Positions 12,701 through 25,529 of a DNA stretch of 64,000 nucleotides are shown piece after piece. Made by a program: the position numbers and the translations under genes. The notes below the pieces were generated by a model. That model was not told where the DNA came from and ran no database searches. It saw nothing but the letters and a program-made list of their open reading frames with translations. This DNA is from Litoditis marina (Eukaryota > Nematoda > Chromadorea > Rhabditida > Rhabditidae), in contig OZ038438.1 in the NCBI GenBank assembly GCA_964036275.1, positions 372,001 to 436,000 of the forward strand, given 5' to 3'. Position 1 is the stretch's first letter. Every line of letters begins with the position of its first letter.

Positions 12701-15640
12701 GCTTGCATACCAATTACGTATGTCCATATTTCGTACGCAGCATACAATTATTTTGCCAGATTTGTGCCGACAACAACCATGTTGGCTCTACCTCGGTGTG
12801 CTTGAAAGTCTGTAGAGATGTGAGGTCGAAGTCGGGAAGGGACAATCCGTCAAGGACCGTCACCGGCGTCGGCATCCAGTTCACGGCCACAGTGGCCGTG
12901 TTGTACGAGTAGCTTTCGAACACCTGTGAACACAATACGCAGCTATAAATGAGCAAGAAAGCTCTGACATCATATATTTATAGTGTAAAATACCGGTTCA
13001 GAGGAAGACGAGTGAAAGTGGTATGTTTTGCCTCTATCCCAAACACCAGCACTGATGGATCAGGCGCCACAGGGACAAGTTCTAACAAAGTCAGAGTATG
13101 TGGCTCTGTCGATAGATCTATTATGCGAACGAGCTCTGGACAGAATGTCACAAAATAGTGTTCTCAAGAGAACGAGACCTTGTTTGGTATACTTGTTTGG
13201 ATGTCAATGTCACGTTTTGATAGAACTGTTTTTTTTTCAGAGAACGTCAAGCAACACATGTCACAGTGGCATAACTGGAGTGGAGTTGAGTATGACGACA
13301 ACCTGATCATGTTTCGACCGGTTAGGCGTATCTGGCGCTAGCAAAGAACGACTATACGCACAACTGACCAGTGAGCAGACTTGTTGGTCGATTGGGAATC
13401 TGGCTAGGTTCATGGCACACGGCGACTGAACTTTCACCTGAAGTCATTCTCACAATACAGACGGCCAACAGCACATTGAGTCATTTAGAATATCGAAGGG
13501 TTTACTTAAATATCGTTTACTTTTAAACGAATGTCGGATCAAATAGCAGACGTTGTCTCTCCACAACGTGATCTAAAACTCTAAACAAAAACTCGTGTTC
13601 AAACTATAAGTGTGTCTTTTTTCGAACAATAACTTATGAAGTGAAAATGCATAACTCGCCCTATAGTTGAGCCAAATAGTTCCGTTCGGAAGGATCATCA
13701 AGAGCACATTTGGTTTCGGGGACATGTGAACTTCCGTGGCTTTCGTGTTCACAATGCACACATTCGGAGACCATAGCATCTGAGGGAAGTTCATAATTAT
13801 TACTACCCACCAACAATGCTCATTTCAATGTTAAAGAAGGACGATTGTGTGGACCAATCCCGGCGAATCGGTCCTTGAAACTGCAATTGAGAAATGTACT
13901 GCAGTTCAAAGGACCCACATAATCGTCTTTTTTAAGATCTTTTCGTTCTTCGTTCAAGTTCAAATTTCCATTTGTTTGATCAATTCGCGCATTATGCGTC
14001 TAACTTCGTAATCGTATACGAATGAGATGACGCCAATCGAAAAACAAAAAAAAACAACAACAAAAACTCAGTAATTTAAACGCCGATTTAATGTATTTCT
14101 CATCACGACAATGTCAGATTTGTCTCGTTCCCTACCCATCTAACTCTGTTGAATGAGGTCTTCATTCGATTTGCAATGTTTCCTTTGAATCTTATTTCCT
14201 CTCCGTTCTCGAGCAATATTTGGAAACGCCCACCTCTCCAGAATATGTTTGTGACAACTATTTTCTCGTTTCTAACCATATACGATTTCGTCCCGCTCTG
14301 TCCAAACAGTGTGAACAATGTGAGAAAGAATCAAAACGTTGCCCCAAATATAGATACTTCAGTGGTTTCGTTTGGTGAAGTTTCAGAACTAAATGGATCT
14401 TCTTGAAATGAGACGATAGGAGGGGAGCATGAGATATTCTTTACCCGTCAGTACCTTTTCGAATTTGTCGTCAAAGGAGAGATTGGCCCGACAGTTGTCC
14501 AGGTGCGAGAAGGCCAGCCGTGGGTCGTGCCAAATGGAGCTGAACAATCAGCTGATTTACCCTCATACCGTCAGTCAAACTACAAACTATAACCCATCCC
14601 CACTCTCTACCAGGCCGTGTCAGAACAATCTCCACACTGTTTACCTATCATGTCGAAACATCGGTTTTCGACACAAAATATCGTTCAACCCAGGAAAACA
14701 GAGAAACAAGACGCTTTCAGCGTTTAAAAAAAATTAGAGAGTATTGAAATTGTACGCAATCTCGATTGAAATGCATGACCTCACATGACACATGACCAAA
14801 CACAGTACAAATTTAGATATACAATGTGCTCCCCCTCAATTTGGTTCACGACTGCACGTTATACTTCGTTTGGTTTGTTCTCAGAAAGTAGTTCCAGTCG
14901 CAATATTCATGACACGTGGGGAGTAAACCCTATGGACTTTTCTCGTGGAATGCAATGTGTTTTTTCATTGTTGTGTTATGAAGGTGAGCCTCGCACCTGA
15001 ACCAGATGTCAGCTGAGAAGCTGTTGCTCAAAACAGAGAGCTCCATTATGTCCTGAACGGTGACTTCAACTTGAACAGGTACAGGTAACGTCTCCGGGAT
15101 TTCCGATCTGCAAAACAGAAACTGAAAAAAACGATAGAATTCAGAGCTAGAATCAATAAACGAACTAACGTATAATGGTTCACATAAGTCGTTAAGTTGA
15201 CCTCTACCTTTTACACAACCAATTTTGTAGCTTGACTTGTTTTGTTCGCTGTTATTCGAAGTCTAATACTGTGTCGTGCCGAGCAGCTAGAGCAAGATGT
15301 TCGCTATACGCCCAGAAGTATATAGCATTCGTTCGTTCACTGTTGTATCGCCATCGGTGCTTTGTAACAATACTCAATGTCCAGTCGGTTACAACCTAGA
15401 GCGATAAATTTTGAATATTATTAATATTACTATTGATAAGATATGTATCATAATTATAATTGTTATTAATATCATTCTTGTTTGTCGTGACAGTTTAGTG
15501 TTGTTGCTCTGCCGAACAACTGACCTGCTGTAGTTAGCCATCAGCTGGTCCAACAGTTCTCCCGGGTTCTTCAGGCCCTTTTCACAAGAACAACTGCCTC
15601 CCGAGTGAACGAAACACAGAAACACAAGAAAGAGAAACAT
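9715..15640 (-). CDS. Cys-loop ligand-gated anion channel subunit (pHCl/GluCl-like)
   Basis: Twelve exons on the minus strand: 15525-15640, 14997-15107, 14455-14539, 13660-13779, 13369-13437, 12792-12923, 12089-12166, 11840-11959, 11413-11535, 10801-10935, 10114-10269, 9715-9792. They give 1,323 bases, 440 residues, complete. Residues 1 to about 16 ([14 protein letters not shown]) are a signal peptide. The extracellular domain has three glycosylation sites (NYS, NLS, NGT) and the signature loop C151-C165 with FPID inside. TM1 starts near 238. TM2 is preceded by PAR (261-263), the mark of anion-selective members, and continues [18 protein letters not shown]3 is about 296-316. TM4 is built across two exons ([21 protein letters not shown]). 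There are no cysteines in loop C, so a nicotinic-type ligand site is unlikely. The TM2-TM3 wording resembles pH-sensitive chloride channels most; the ligand is unknown. An acceptor-like ttttcag just before the ATG suggests a 5' UTR exon upstream; an in-frame ATG at 15661 is the alternative start. Confidence 0.93.
10339..10458. mobile_element. Foldback MITE, family A copy 1
   Basis: Terminal inverted repeats AAAGAAGGACGATTA/AATCGTCCTTCTTT and an internal palindrome around TTTAAACTGCAAT/AATTGCAGT make nearly the whole 120 bp self-complementary. It lies in an intron of the channel gene. No ORF is present. Confidence 0.88.
13833..13933. mobile_element. Foldback MITE, family A copy 2
   Basis: Same ends as the copy at 10339 (AAAGAAGGACGATT / AATCGTC plus a T run), shortened internally, in an intron of the channel gene. 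Confidence 0.85.
14147..14245. repeat. Dispersed repeat, copy 1 (partner at 18387)
   Basis: About 95 bp beginning GAATGAGGTCTTCATTC, clearly alignable with 18387-18482; both include TATTTCCT and GGAAACGCCC/CGAACGCCC segments. It lies in an intron of the channel gene and its origin is unknown. Confidence 0.75.
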
Positions 15641-16665
15641 CTCCTGAAAAACTGTGTACATACAGTATTCTTAATCGAGAATTGGTCTTGGTTCGGACAG
15701 GTTCGCAAACTGCGGAAAGTGCGAAAGTCAGAAATTGTACTATTTTTCTCGAGAATTCGGGTGAAGAAACTGGTCAGGTGGTTATATTCTCATAAAGTGT
15801 GAAAGAGAGTGGAAAGTGAGAAGAAAAGTCTGATTAAGTCTACGGAAGTAAGTTGAGGTGTTGAGGCCCATTGGTGAAGTGACCATAATCTAATTTGCAT
15901 TCGATTGCATCAAGTTGAAGACCGCATCAACACATAAAAACATGTTTACTAACTAGGGTTGTTCATTTCAAACATAATTGGAAACTGAAGAAAGGAACAA
16001 ACAACTCTGAATTTTCAGTTCCAATGTTTTTTTTTCTGGAAATCGGAAACATTGAAGGAGTTCAGTAAAAAATGAAAATGCAACAGTGTAATGAGAGGCC
16101 TTCCATGAAAAATAGCTTTGCAGCGATTCTCACGAAGTGAACTATATGCGTGTACTTCTATTCCTAAGTTGCTCTTCATTCCTCCGAGTACCACGTCTAA
16201 GAATGTGGAGAGTCCGGTATTGGATAGCAAATGAACCATTCCATATTTTTACAATTTGGGTTTGGTAGGCCGGACATATTTAGGGACTTTTGAGAAGTTG
16301 TAAACATTCTTTCGGAATTCCTAGTTTGTAAATTCAAATATCTGGTATATAATGATTATAAGCTACTTTTTCGATTTAAAAAGTATTTCTGCAACAATCG
16401 AAGCTGCTAACCTGAGGCAATTTTTGAAGAGCTCGAAAGAATGTAATGTTTTCAAAACTTCAAAGAAAAATTGACAGTTCGCACACGAGTTGAGTTGTGT
16501 TCGGAAAAGGAAAAGTGAAGGTAGGGTGATGTAGTCACAGGAGTTTGTCTAGGAATGCAGAAGAAGTAACTCGTTAGTGAGAAGATTGCACATTTTCTAT
16601 GAGCGCTACTAACCAATTGAAAGGAATGGAGAGAATATTGTGGCAAGCCGTAATAACTTGTCCCG

Positions 16666-16875
16666 TATAAAAGCAATCGAAATCTGCTCTTCGGCAACTT
16701 AGCGCCTCAACAAAGCGAAATGGCGATTGGCCCTCACTGCCTCCAGGAGGAGATAAAGTACGAGAGCTCTCATAATCAAGAAACGCGCACGAATACCACT
16801 GAGTTAGAATGTCAGCTTCGGTTTTGTTGATCCGTTTTGTTAGTTCCCATAATAGTTTAAACGTCGTTCAACTTG
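16666..16875 (+). promoter_or_regulatory. TATA-like promoter with short leader ORF and 5' splice site
   Basis: TATAAAAG at 16666-16673 is followed 47 bases later by an ATG opening a 36-codon ORF (16720-16830, MAIGPHCLQEEIKYE...), and then by a consensus donor TTG|gtgagta at 16875/16876. This has the shape of a first exon on the plus strand. The next plus-strand gene found is the GPCR at 26186; a link between them is unproven. It may equally be chance. Confidence 0.3.
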
Positions 16876-17600
16876 GTGAGTATACATAGTATCTATATGT
16901 GTAGAAACATAAGTGTGGGGCTAAAGGAGGTTGACACTTAGCACACTATTCAATTATTCGAGGATTCAGCCGCATTCAGGGACACTGCTGAACATCTAAT
17001 GTAGTGACTCTCGCAGGTGCTCGTCGTGCGCTTTGCCACGATTGTCAATATCTGTGAAACACAAAGCTAAGAGTTGTACCATAGTTAGGAAATAGTTTAT
17101 CAGTTTTTTTTTGTAGGAATAAAATTTCCAGAGTTCAATAATCGACGTCCACAAATCAACGATATTTATTCGCTCCTACCTCCCGATGGTAGAGAGATAG
17201 CGTGATGAAGTGCACAACTTGTGAGACGCAGACTGGGATAGAGGAGACGGGATATGCCAGCGAACATCCTTCGCGAAACTAGTACCAAATGCTGTTTGGA
17301 CTGACGGTTCCACAAGCATGGTATGAACGAGTAGTAAATATGGTTCAACAATAAGTTCCTGCTCTTTTTTCAACATAAAGGTTCGAAGATGAGCTATGCG
17401 AAAATGAAGACCATCTGAAGAATGAATAATAATAAAAAAATGAACGGAAATGAGTTATACACAGTGTTCTAGTGTGTCCGAACAACGCAATTGGAGTGTT
17501 CACAGGTATAGTCGTCGCCATCGGAAAGACGAGAGGGTGCTGTATATCTCCCATCCCACTGTGTACGGACACAAGTCCTCGATTCCAAAGTTTGTCGGTT

Positions 17601-17735
17601 ATGTGCTATAATAGCGCAGTGGTAAGCGCCCTGCTCTGAATTTTTTGCTCGCAGGTTCGATTCCGGCGAGAGACAGAAATTTATAAATTTGGCACCCACA
17701 CCCGCTGGTGAAATCAATTCAGAACCAGCAGGTCT
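17601..17735 (+). mobile_element. tRNA-derived SINE (A and B boxes)
   Basis: A box TAGCGCAGTGG at 17612-17622 and B box GGTTCGATTCC at 17654-17664 within a 5-bp stem CTCGC/GCGAG. The acceptor ends do not pair. The 3' body contains TTTATAAATTTGGC, shared with the element at 20110-20215, so the two belong to one family. Confidence 0.75.
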
Positions 17736-18386
17736 CGCCAGTTAAACATACAATTACGAATAGGACCAGGTCGTCTCTTTCTGGCTCCAGAAATTCAATC
17801 CGGAAATTCGGAAATGCAATGATGACTGACACAAAATATAGTTCACCTGAAAACACGGCTAGTGTTTCTCAGACATGACCAACCAGACTTTTCTACCAAA
17901 ACTTTTCTTTTTCCGGCAAACAGGATAACTGTCTGCACGTCGCAAAACTATTGCGAAATTTTTTGCACGCTTGGAACAAACTTTTCCCACTATTTGCCAC
18001 TGCTTTTCTGCGTGGAATCACGTTGTTCAGTAAAACACTTCTTTGTGTTCGATATTCAGTCTTCTCCACGGTTTTGCATTCCTGTCGGTCTGAATAAAAT
18101 TTTAAAACGAAAACTATTATTATTATTATTGTTATTTTTTTTATTATTAGTATTTTATTCTTAGTAGTAATTGAAATTAAGACTAGTTGACGAAATGTAG
18201 GTCATCAAATTAAACTGTGATAAGTGTATGGAAAAACTATGGAAAACTAACTCATAAGTAAGTAGAAAAATTCAAGACCGACAAGAACTGAAAAAAATGC
18301 AATTTTGATAAATGTGTTACATGTTACCATTATACGAACCAATTCAGATGGTCGTGTTGTATTTTCGTCGCCTTGGAACTGGAGCG

Positions 18387-18482
18387 AATGAAGTCTTCAT
18401 TCAATTTTCTATGTCTCCCTTCGCGTCCTATTTCCTGTCGCTTTCAAACAATATTCACGAACGCCCACTCGGATTGCAACTC
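18387..18482. repeat. Dispersed repeat, copy 2 (partner at 14147)
   Basis: Begins GAATGAAGTCTTCATTC and follows the copy at 14147 for about 95 bp with scattered mismatches. Confidence 0.75.
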
Positions 18483-18630
18483 GAGATTACAATCTAAATA
18501 TAAACGTTCAGAAGCTGCTCACCTGGAATGACTTCGTACATGGTTCAAGTAGTTTGACCTGAACCTTGATCATATACAACAATGAGTGTTCAAAATGGTT
18601 GACACAGACACACTGGTGCGAGAATCGGTT

Positions 18631-18750
18631 AAAGAAGGACGATTATGTAGTCAAATCGCAACGCTTCAGTTCTTTAAATTACAATACATTTTTCAATTGC
18701 AGTTCAAAAGACCGTTGACACGAGATTGGTCCACATAATCGTCCTGCTTT
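18631..18750. mobile_element. Foldback MITE, family A copy 3
   Basis: Ends AAAGAAGGACGATTATG and CATAATCGTCCTGCTTT with the same internal palindrome as the copy at 10339. Confidence 0.87.
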
Positions 18751-19997
18751 GAATGAAGAACTATTTTACATACCTTGTAAATTTGGTAGTCGACTGACCG
18801 AGAGTTGTCTATCGGACAACCCTGCCAGAACTAAGCAAAACTGGCCACCCGTCATAGTTTTCCAATCGCAGACTCAAATACAGTTCTCAGAAGTTTAGCA
18901 GGCGTTCACAGATTCATATTTACTAAAATCAGACGCGTAATTAGAACAAAAAACACAATATGAGTTTTGTACATATGGTTGTCAAATGATAATTGTGTCA
19001 AAAAACTTTTTACCGAACGAAATAATCAGTAGATTAATGATCAGACGCCAAAAATTGATTTAAGAAAATCATGAGAACCCGGTTACACGTTCGACATTAC
19101 CGAGCATTTAATTAGCTTTATATTTTTCTTCATCGGCAGTAGATACATATATATTCGGTTTCACTTTTTGTCCAGCTAACAGTGTGGAGTGAAGCTTTCG
19201 TCTGGTTTTCAAATCGTCTGGTTCGAATCAATTTGCGTCGGAAAATTCGGGCTTTTCCAAAAAAATAGTAATCTTGGCTGTGTTATTCATGCGACTAATG
19301 CAATATGTGCGGCCTTCTACATACAAGAATGTTGGCATCGCACCCTCCCTTTCTCAACCCTAATATGCTCATCTTATATCAATATCTTCTCCACACTAAC
19401 TTCAGAAACGAAATCACAGCCATATCTATGCACATAAAAATCCTTGAAAAGAGAGGTGTTCAGCAAAACTACTTCCGCAAAGAAGATGCATGAATCTTTC
19501 ATTTAATCGCTAGTGATTTTGCTGCTAGTTGAGTACCATTTACAACTTACCAATGGTAATCCAGTATACTTTGAAAAATGTTTTTATTGTGAGGAAATAA
19601 CTTTTTTAACTATGTTTTGTGGACTTGAACACTCGAACTTCTTACCACCAATATGATATCAATGGCGGATGAACCACTAAGGTCTTACCCCCAGAAAACA
19701 TGGACCAGGAAAAAGTTGCATATTTCCACTATCATTGTTACTACCTAATTCTGGTATGACGGATATATTTTCGATGTTTGCATTGAAAAAAGGGGCTAAT
19801 CGAGTAGTGGCGAAATCGGATCTTTTCCGTATGAAAGTGGCTTTCGACTACAGACCTAATTAGCTCTTTCGTTCCACGTTTTTCAGTCATATTAACAGCT
19901 TGAAGTTATTCCTATTATGTGAAAACAGGTAAACATTACTGTTGGCCTTTAGTGAAGGACATAGTTTCTGGCGCATAACCGAGCCAAGAAGATACTA

Positions 19998-20060
19998 CTC
20001 TCTCACTCTTTCTATCTTTCTCTTTCTCTTTCCTTCTTTTTCTCTCTATCTCTCTCTCGC
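19998..20060. repeat. TC-rich microsatellite
   Basis: Imperfect TCTTTC/TCTC run in the gene-poor interval. Confidence 0.8.
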
Positions 20061-20109
20061 ACTCTGCGAGGCTACAGAACTACAGATCGTGCTTCAATAG
20101 ACAGAGAAA

Positions 20110-20215
20110 ATAAGTATAGTGCGGGCCAAATTTATAAAATAGCCGCCTCATGCGAGACTCGAACCGGGCTCAAAAGTTTGGGAGGCGCGAACGCTAACCA
20201 CTATACTAACTGGGC
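20110..20215 (-). mobile_element. tRNA-derived SINE, minus strand
   Basis: On the minus strand: A box within TTAGTATAGTGGTTAGC (plus 20193-20209) and B box GGTTCGAGTCT (plus 20155-20165), followed by TTTATAAATTTGGC, also present in the SINE at 17601. The segment where a 3' acceptor strand should lie does not pair with the 5' end, so it is not a working tRNA gene. Confidence 0.75.
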
Positions 20216-20768
20216 TTATTCCAGTAGTGTGAACGAATCGAGTATATGTGTTATTACACAGCGCAAAGTGAGATATACAGTACACCCTCGCCTTTCTGTA
20301 AGCGACGACTATAATACGAATCTTCTTTGATATTTCGGGACTGATTGAGAAAGTCTTTCTCTGAATCGATGTGACCTAGTGATATGCAGCAATTTTTTCG
20401 AGTTTTCTTCAAAATTGCAAATAAAGGATAACTCATAGCATAACAATATTATTAGGTAATAGGATTTCAATTCTACGTCAGTGGTCTTCGACGTCTTGGC
20501 AAATTTTCAAGTTGCTTTGTTCTTTTCATGTTTTTCAATGTTTTTAGAGAGTTCGAGCTGTTTTTCACAATTACAACTATAACAACAAGACATAGGATTT
20601 GCAATTGCTGTGCCGCTAAATACGAGTGCATAATTGTAAAAACGCTCGTCATATTAACGCACGTTTATGTGCTTCCGTTCGACATCTGTATCTAATATGT
20701 TCGCACTCACAAACATTTGCGACAGTTTCACCAAGATTTCGGCTGATATGCACATTGTTCTGCGTCTA

Positions 20769-20899
20769 TACTATTAGTCAATTGCACAGTCACGTGAAAC
20801 ATGTTAAACACAGCAGAACTCAGACACGCGCAATGACAACGTGCACAATGCCTCATTAGAATGCTATCTTACGTGACTATTCAATTTACTCCTAATATA
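20769..20899. mobile_element. MITE, family B copy 1
   Basis: About 130 bp with imperfect terminal inverted repeats of about 30 bp (left TTAGTCAATTGCACAGTCAC; right arm reads AGTAAATTGAATAGTCACG when inverted). It matches the copies at 25530 and 27163 end to end. Confidence 0.85.
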
Positions 20900-23661
20900 T
20901 TTGGAACTGTTTTCGTTGCATCGTGATCATAGAATCAAATGGGGTTTGTACACAATGTATGTTCATCCTGCAAACTCAAACGGGGGAGTTCCTAATATGA
21001 GAACTTAGTACCTTCAAAATGAGTGAAATATTACTCAGGCTACTGAAGACTGAAATAGAAAAACAAGAAAACCGCTCACTGGGTGAGCCGGAAACTATCG
21101 TAGTGACTATAATAACATACAAGAAGGAAAATAGATGCCAAGTGCCCAATGTTTTGTACGCTTGAATTCTACTCATGATATGAATATGTTGTTGTCCGTC
21201 ATTCCTTTGTATATCTTTTCTTGAGAGCAACTTTAAGTTCGAGTAGCCATTCCCAGCACTTTCCGGGATTGTTCATAAAACAACTCAGATTCAGATTGCA
21301 GGTTGATATTATTCAGCTGATTGTCCTTCACAGAATAATTGTTAGGACGAACCGAGAAGTTCTTCTGTTATCATTGCACTCTTTGTTTGCAGTGCTATTT
21401 CTAGCGAGAGTTTTCATCAATTTCTCACGCTTTTCAAGTTGTTCAAGTTCAAGTGGAAGCGGCTGTAGCGGATGTACTTTCGAACTTTCCTGCAGTCCGC
21501 AACATATCTCGTCAGTTTCAGTTTATCTGAAGAGAACATGAAGTCTTTCGCCCACACGCACTTTTCAGCTGGTTGTGGGTGGCCAATCCATCAAACTCCA
21601 AAATATATGTTTGTAGGAAACTATGAAATTGTTCAAATCTAAGGAAAGAAATAAAAACCGGATTATTGAATAATGTTAATCTCGCCATGATTCCTTACAA
21701 TGTAAGTAGAAGATTTCAACAACTTCTTAAAAGCTGTAAATCTCGACTGTAAGCTTTTTGTAACCGTGGTAAGGTGGTTGGTAAGCCTGGAAAAATAGCA
21801 AATTTAGCGGGTAAAAAAAGAGGAATAATCAGTTTTCCGAATGTGCTGCCAATCTACTAGTCTTTTTCTTCAAATATGAACTCAGCCAGTTCCTACTTGC
21901 ACTTCTAGGAAACCAAGACAACATATACGTATTTACAAGGTGCAACGAAGAGTGCCCTGTTACTGTAAAAACAGCCGGATTCGCTTATCTCCTCGAACTA
22001 TCATTAACTCGATTGGTGGTCTCCCTGTTTCACGATGCTGACCAATATTTCTGTCATTTCATTTATGATCTTCAAATTCCAGTTCACATTTTCATGTTTT
22101 TTCAGAGCTAGATTTTGGGGAAAAAGTTATTTTTGCTTCTATTAAGTTTTTGTCATTATATAGGGATAGTGGTCTTTTTAAAAGTATGCGTGATATTGAC
22201 GAGGACTATCCACGCCTCGCAGCCCAAGGTTCTGTCGAAAACAGTTATGGTGCTCGCTCCTTTGTTGTTTTGCTCACATGGATTGAGCCAGATGCAAATA
22301 AATCAGGGTCGGCTCTTCAGTTTGCATGACTGCGATCATCAATCATGGGACAAACTTCTGTTTTTGCACTATAAACGTCCTTTCATTCACAGCCGAAACT
22401 GAAGTTTGTTGGAACAGTTGCAAATAAACATGTCTAGTCATCTGTTGCAACGGAGCCTGAGCTCGTCTACCAAAATTCACGCCTCAAAATAGTTATGAAT
22501 CAGTCATTTGATGATTTATCGAAAGATGAACGCCAGTAGACCCACAACACGTCGCTGGCGCACGCTGTTTGAAAGAGCTATAGAGAAAAATTTCAGTTTA
22601 AATTATAAATATGCTCACAGCATCATTTGTAGTGAAACATTTTGTCGAAAAGCGCCAGCAAAACTCAACAGGCTACAAAATGTGATGGAGATAACATAAG
22701 GTCCTCTATCCTGAAAAGATATTCAGCCATTATGTGGTTTTTTCGAATGTTTATATGAAAAGGCGATCTAGGTCTATTACGTGCTGGTTACGTTTATACA
22801 TGTGAAAAAAATGAGAATAGTTTCCAAATTTCATTTGAACTTTCGTTTCTGTTATTTATCAGTTGAATACTGTTTTGCGCGGAAACAATCAACTCGATAT
22901 AACCCCTTTTACTATAATAATAAAGTTGTTTGGAAGCAGCGTTATATATGTGGAATAGTTATGTCGTCTGACGTGAACGTGTAACGTGAATGTTTGTGGC
23001 GTACTCCCGAGCATTGACCATGTACTTCGTTCTGGCAAAGGAGAATTATATTCGAATCTGCTTCCCCAGCCTAATCTTTTATTCCTTATATACTTCTCCA
23101 CTAACCAACAGCTGAAAAGTTGTGATCCCGCTTTCCTCAAAGAATTTGTTTATACTATTCTCGAGAAGCATTTTTATTAATTTCGTCATAGTTCCAGCTG
23201 TTTTGAGGCTTGTCTAAACAAAATTTTCGCCTCTCAATTGAAAAGCTCAGTCGAGCAAAATAGGCGAGCTGAACCCCAGCAAAACAAATATTTGACACGA
23301 AAAAATATAGGGCGATACGGAGTTAGTATCGTTCTGAGTAATGAGCCAAAATAACAGCAGGGTTCAGGCCAATATTTGCGTAAACTTGTATGTTTTTTTT
23401 TTCAATTTCGAACTCGGAAAAAAGTTTAGTGTTTTGACAGCGATGTTCAGAGAATCATTTTCACATTGTTCGAATGATGGAGAACTTGTGTAGCGAACTT
23501 TTCGAACAAGTCATGCAACTGTGTAACATCGGAAAAATGTGATATAGTTAGAATTAAATTGAAGGCGAACATTTTCAATCTGAGCTTTCCCTGTTTGATT
23601 AGAGGGGCAATAAGACGAACCATTCAACTACACTATTTTCATCTATTTTACTAGGCCAACT

Positions 23662-23719
<58 letters not shown>

Positions 23720-23728
23720 GGGGGGGGG
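23662..23728. repeat. (GA)n microsatellite followed by a G run
   Basis: About 28 GA units with one AAA break, ending in ten or more G residues. It may be unstable in assembly. Confidence 0.92.
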
Positions 23729-24363
23729 TCGCGTTCGGCTCTCTGAGATAGCAGTGTCGTAATACAAGCTTATTGTTTCCAGGTGTAGATGAAATGTTAG
23801 ATTAAGTTGGTTTTGCATCTGTTTGTGTTGCTCCGTTTCGGTCTCTCCTCTTCTTTTATGCTATATCTAGGCCATTATTTCGTCTTTCAACGATAACCTC
23901 TGTCCCTTTCAATGGTCCTCCTGTCACCATGCATCTCTTCCTGTCCCTCACACTTTCTCCTGTGTTACACTTTCGAACATATGATATTCATGTTGCTGTG
24001 TCGAAAAAATATCTGCGCCTTTTCCCGGCTCTCGAGCAAACTCTCGTAGGGTTCCCTTCCACCAAACATCAACAGTAGCAACTTGAACTGTTTGTTATAC
24101 TTTGCGCTATACTGCACAGTTATTTCAGTTGCTCAGGTTGGACGTTCAACGCATTAGTAATCTCATATCAATCGAATGATAGACTCATCGTGAAACTGGA
24201 CGAATTACATTTCTTTTTAAGGTTTCTATCGCATATATTCTCACATAGATTTAGTTAGCGCGGTGTTTTACGAGTTCACACTGATGAAAATGAGTGCATT
24301 CACTGTGTTTAAGTTCTGATTGCTCATCCACTTTAACGAGAGATAACAACTATATTTTATTGT

Positions 24364-24560
24364 TATGGAGGGCAGGTGGTGGGTGGTATCACCTGCACGG
24401 CGGAATATTCCAGTTACACTCGCCTTCACCAGTCCGTTGCCCCTTACAGTATTCAGTCGAGCTTGACCACGCCGATTTCGCTATGACACATGCACACTTT
24501 ACTGAACGTGATTCTAACTGTTGGCACGGACAAGAAGGTGTAGAAGAACCCGTGATGGAA
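24364..24560. other. Coding-like island, strand unresolved
   Basis: A GC-richer island. On the minus strand an open frame of about 60 codons reads a cysteine-rich segment (TEYCKGQRTGEGECNWNIPP) ending at a donor-like gtgata near 24390. On the plus strand an open frame from an acceptor-like gggcag ends with TTPISL and a stop near 24485. I do not recognise either. No flanking exons with matching phase were found. Confidence 0.25.
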
Positions 24561-25529
24561 TGATGATTGTCAAACTTCTGGCCAGATCATGACATGGTTA
24601 GAAGTTCACGTAACTTGTACAGAATGTACTTTTTGAGTGCAAGAAAATGCTTCTTATGCTCTGAAAACCTGTTTCAGCGGAAATACACGCCTACATTTTG
24701 CGTCTTCGCATAGGAAAGAATGCTCATCTTATGGGTAACTATATCTCACTTCATCTAGCTGTAAACTACTTGGTAATATAAATTTATGATGGACACATTT
24801 TGCCTGTGAGTGAGTTATAGTTTTCTGTTTTTTTCCTGATTACCTTTCCCATTTGTTCATTTTCCATTGCGCCGCGGGCAGGTGATAAAGAAATGGAAAT
24901 ACAGGAAGGTAGTTTGTAAGAAGCAATTTGTGTTTTTATTCGTTCACAACTAATTTGATTCATTATAAGTAACTGGAAAGTAGAGCGCACAGACTCTGAG
25001 CGTTGTTGTGAAGTACTTACCTTTATGTTATTATATGTGGATTTATATTATTATTCACTCTCTTCTATATTGCGGCGCAGATTAGTTTCTGATTACAACA
25101 TTGCGGACTTCCATAAGTGGCTTTAGGTCATTCCAATTTATTTATCATTCTAAGAACTTTCAAACCTCTCTGACTGTCATGATATCCGGTAGACCCCGAT
25201 AATTACGGGACCAACTATACCACATTTGGCTCCAAGACGAAAAAATAACTGAACGTTCCAAGTGCGTGAGAGCGTGAACGCGTGTTTTGGCTCAGTTTTT
25301 AGCCAACTAAGACAACTTGTTATGTTAGGAGGTAAGGAGCTTTTGAGGGCAAAGTTTATGCAAGAAGGGTTTCCAACAATAGACTAACACGACAGAATGA
25401 CTGAAACGCATAGTAGAGAGGGGTAACATAGCCACACTTGTTATTCATCAGAAATAATTGCAGTCCTAATCAGAGGGAAAAGTTCGTCAGTAACTCTCGC
25501 AAGGGTACCTCTGCAGAGAGTGTATGTAG

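Noticed and set aside
20140..20215. Functional tRNA gene on the minus strand
   Set aside because: A and B boxes are present but the acceptor strands do not pair; a shared tail marks it as a SINE.
21221..21541. 106-codon plus-strand ORF with Ser-rich segment
   Set aside because: Composition follows the local T/C-rich sequence; no splice links or recognised motif.
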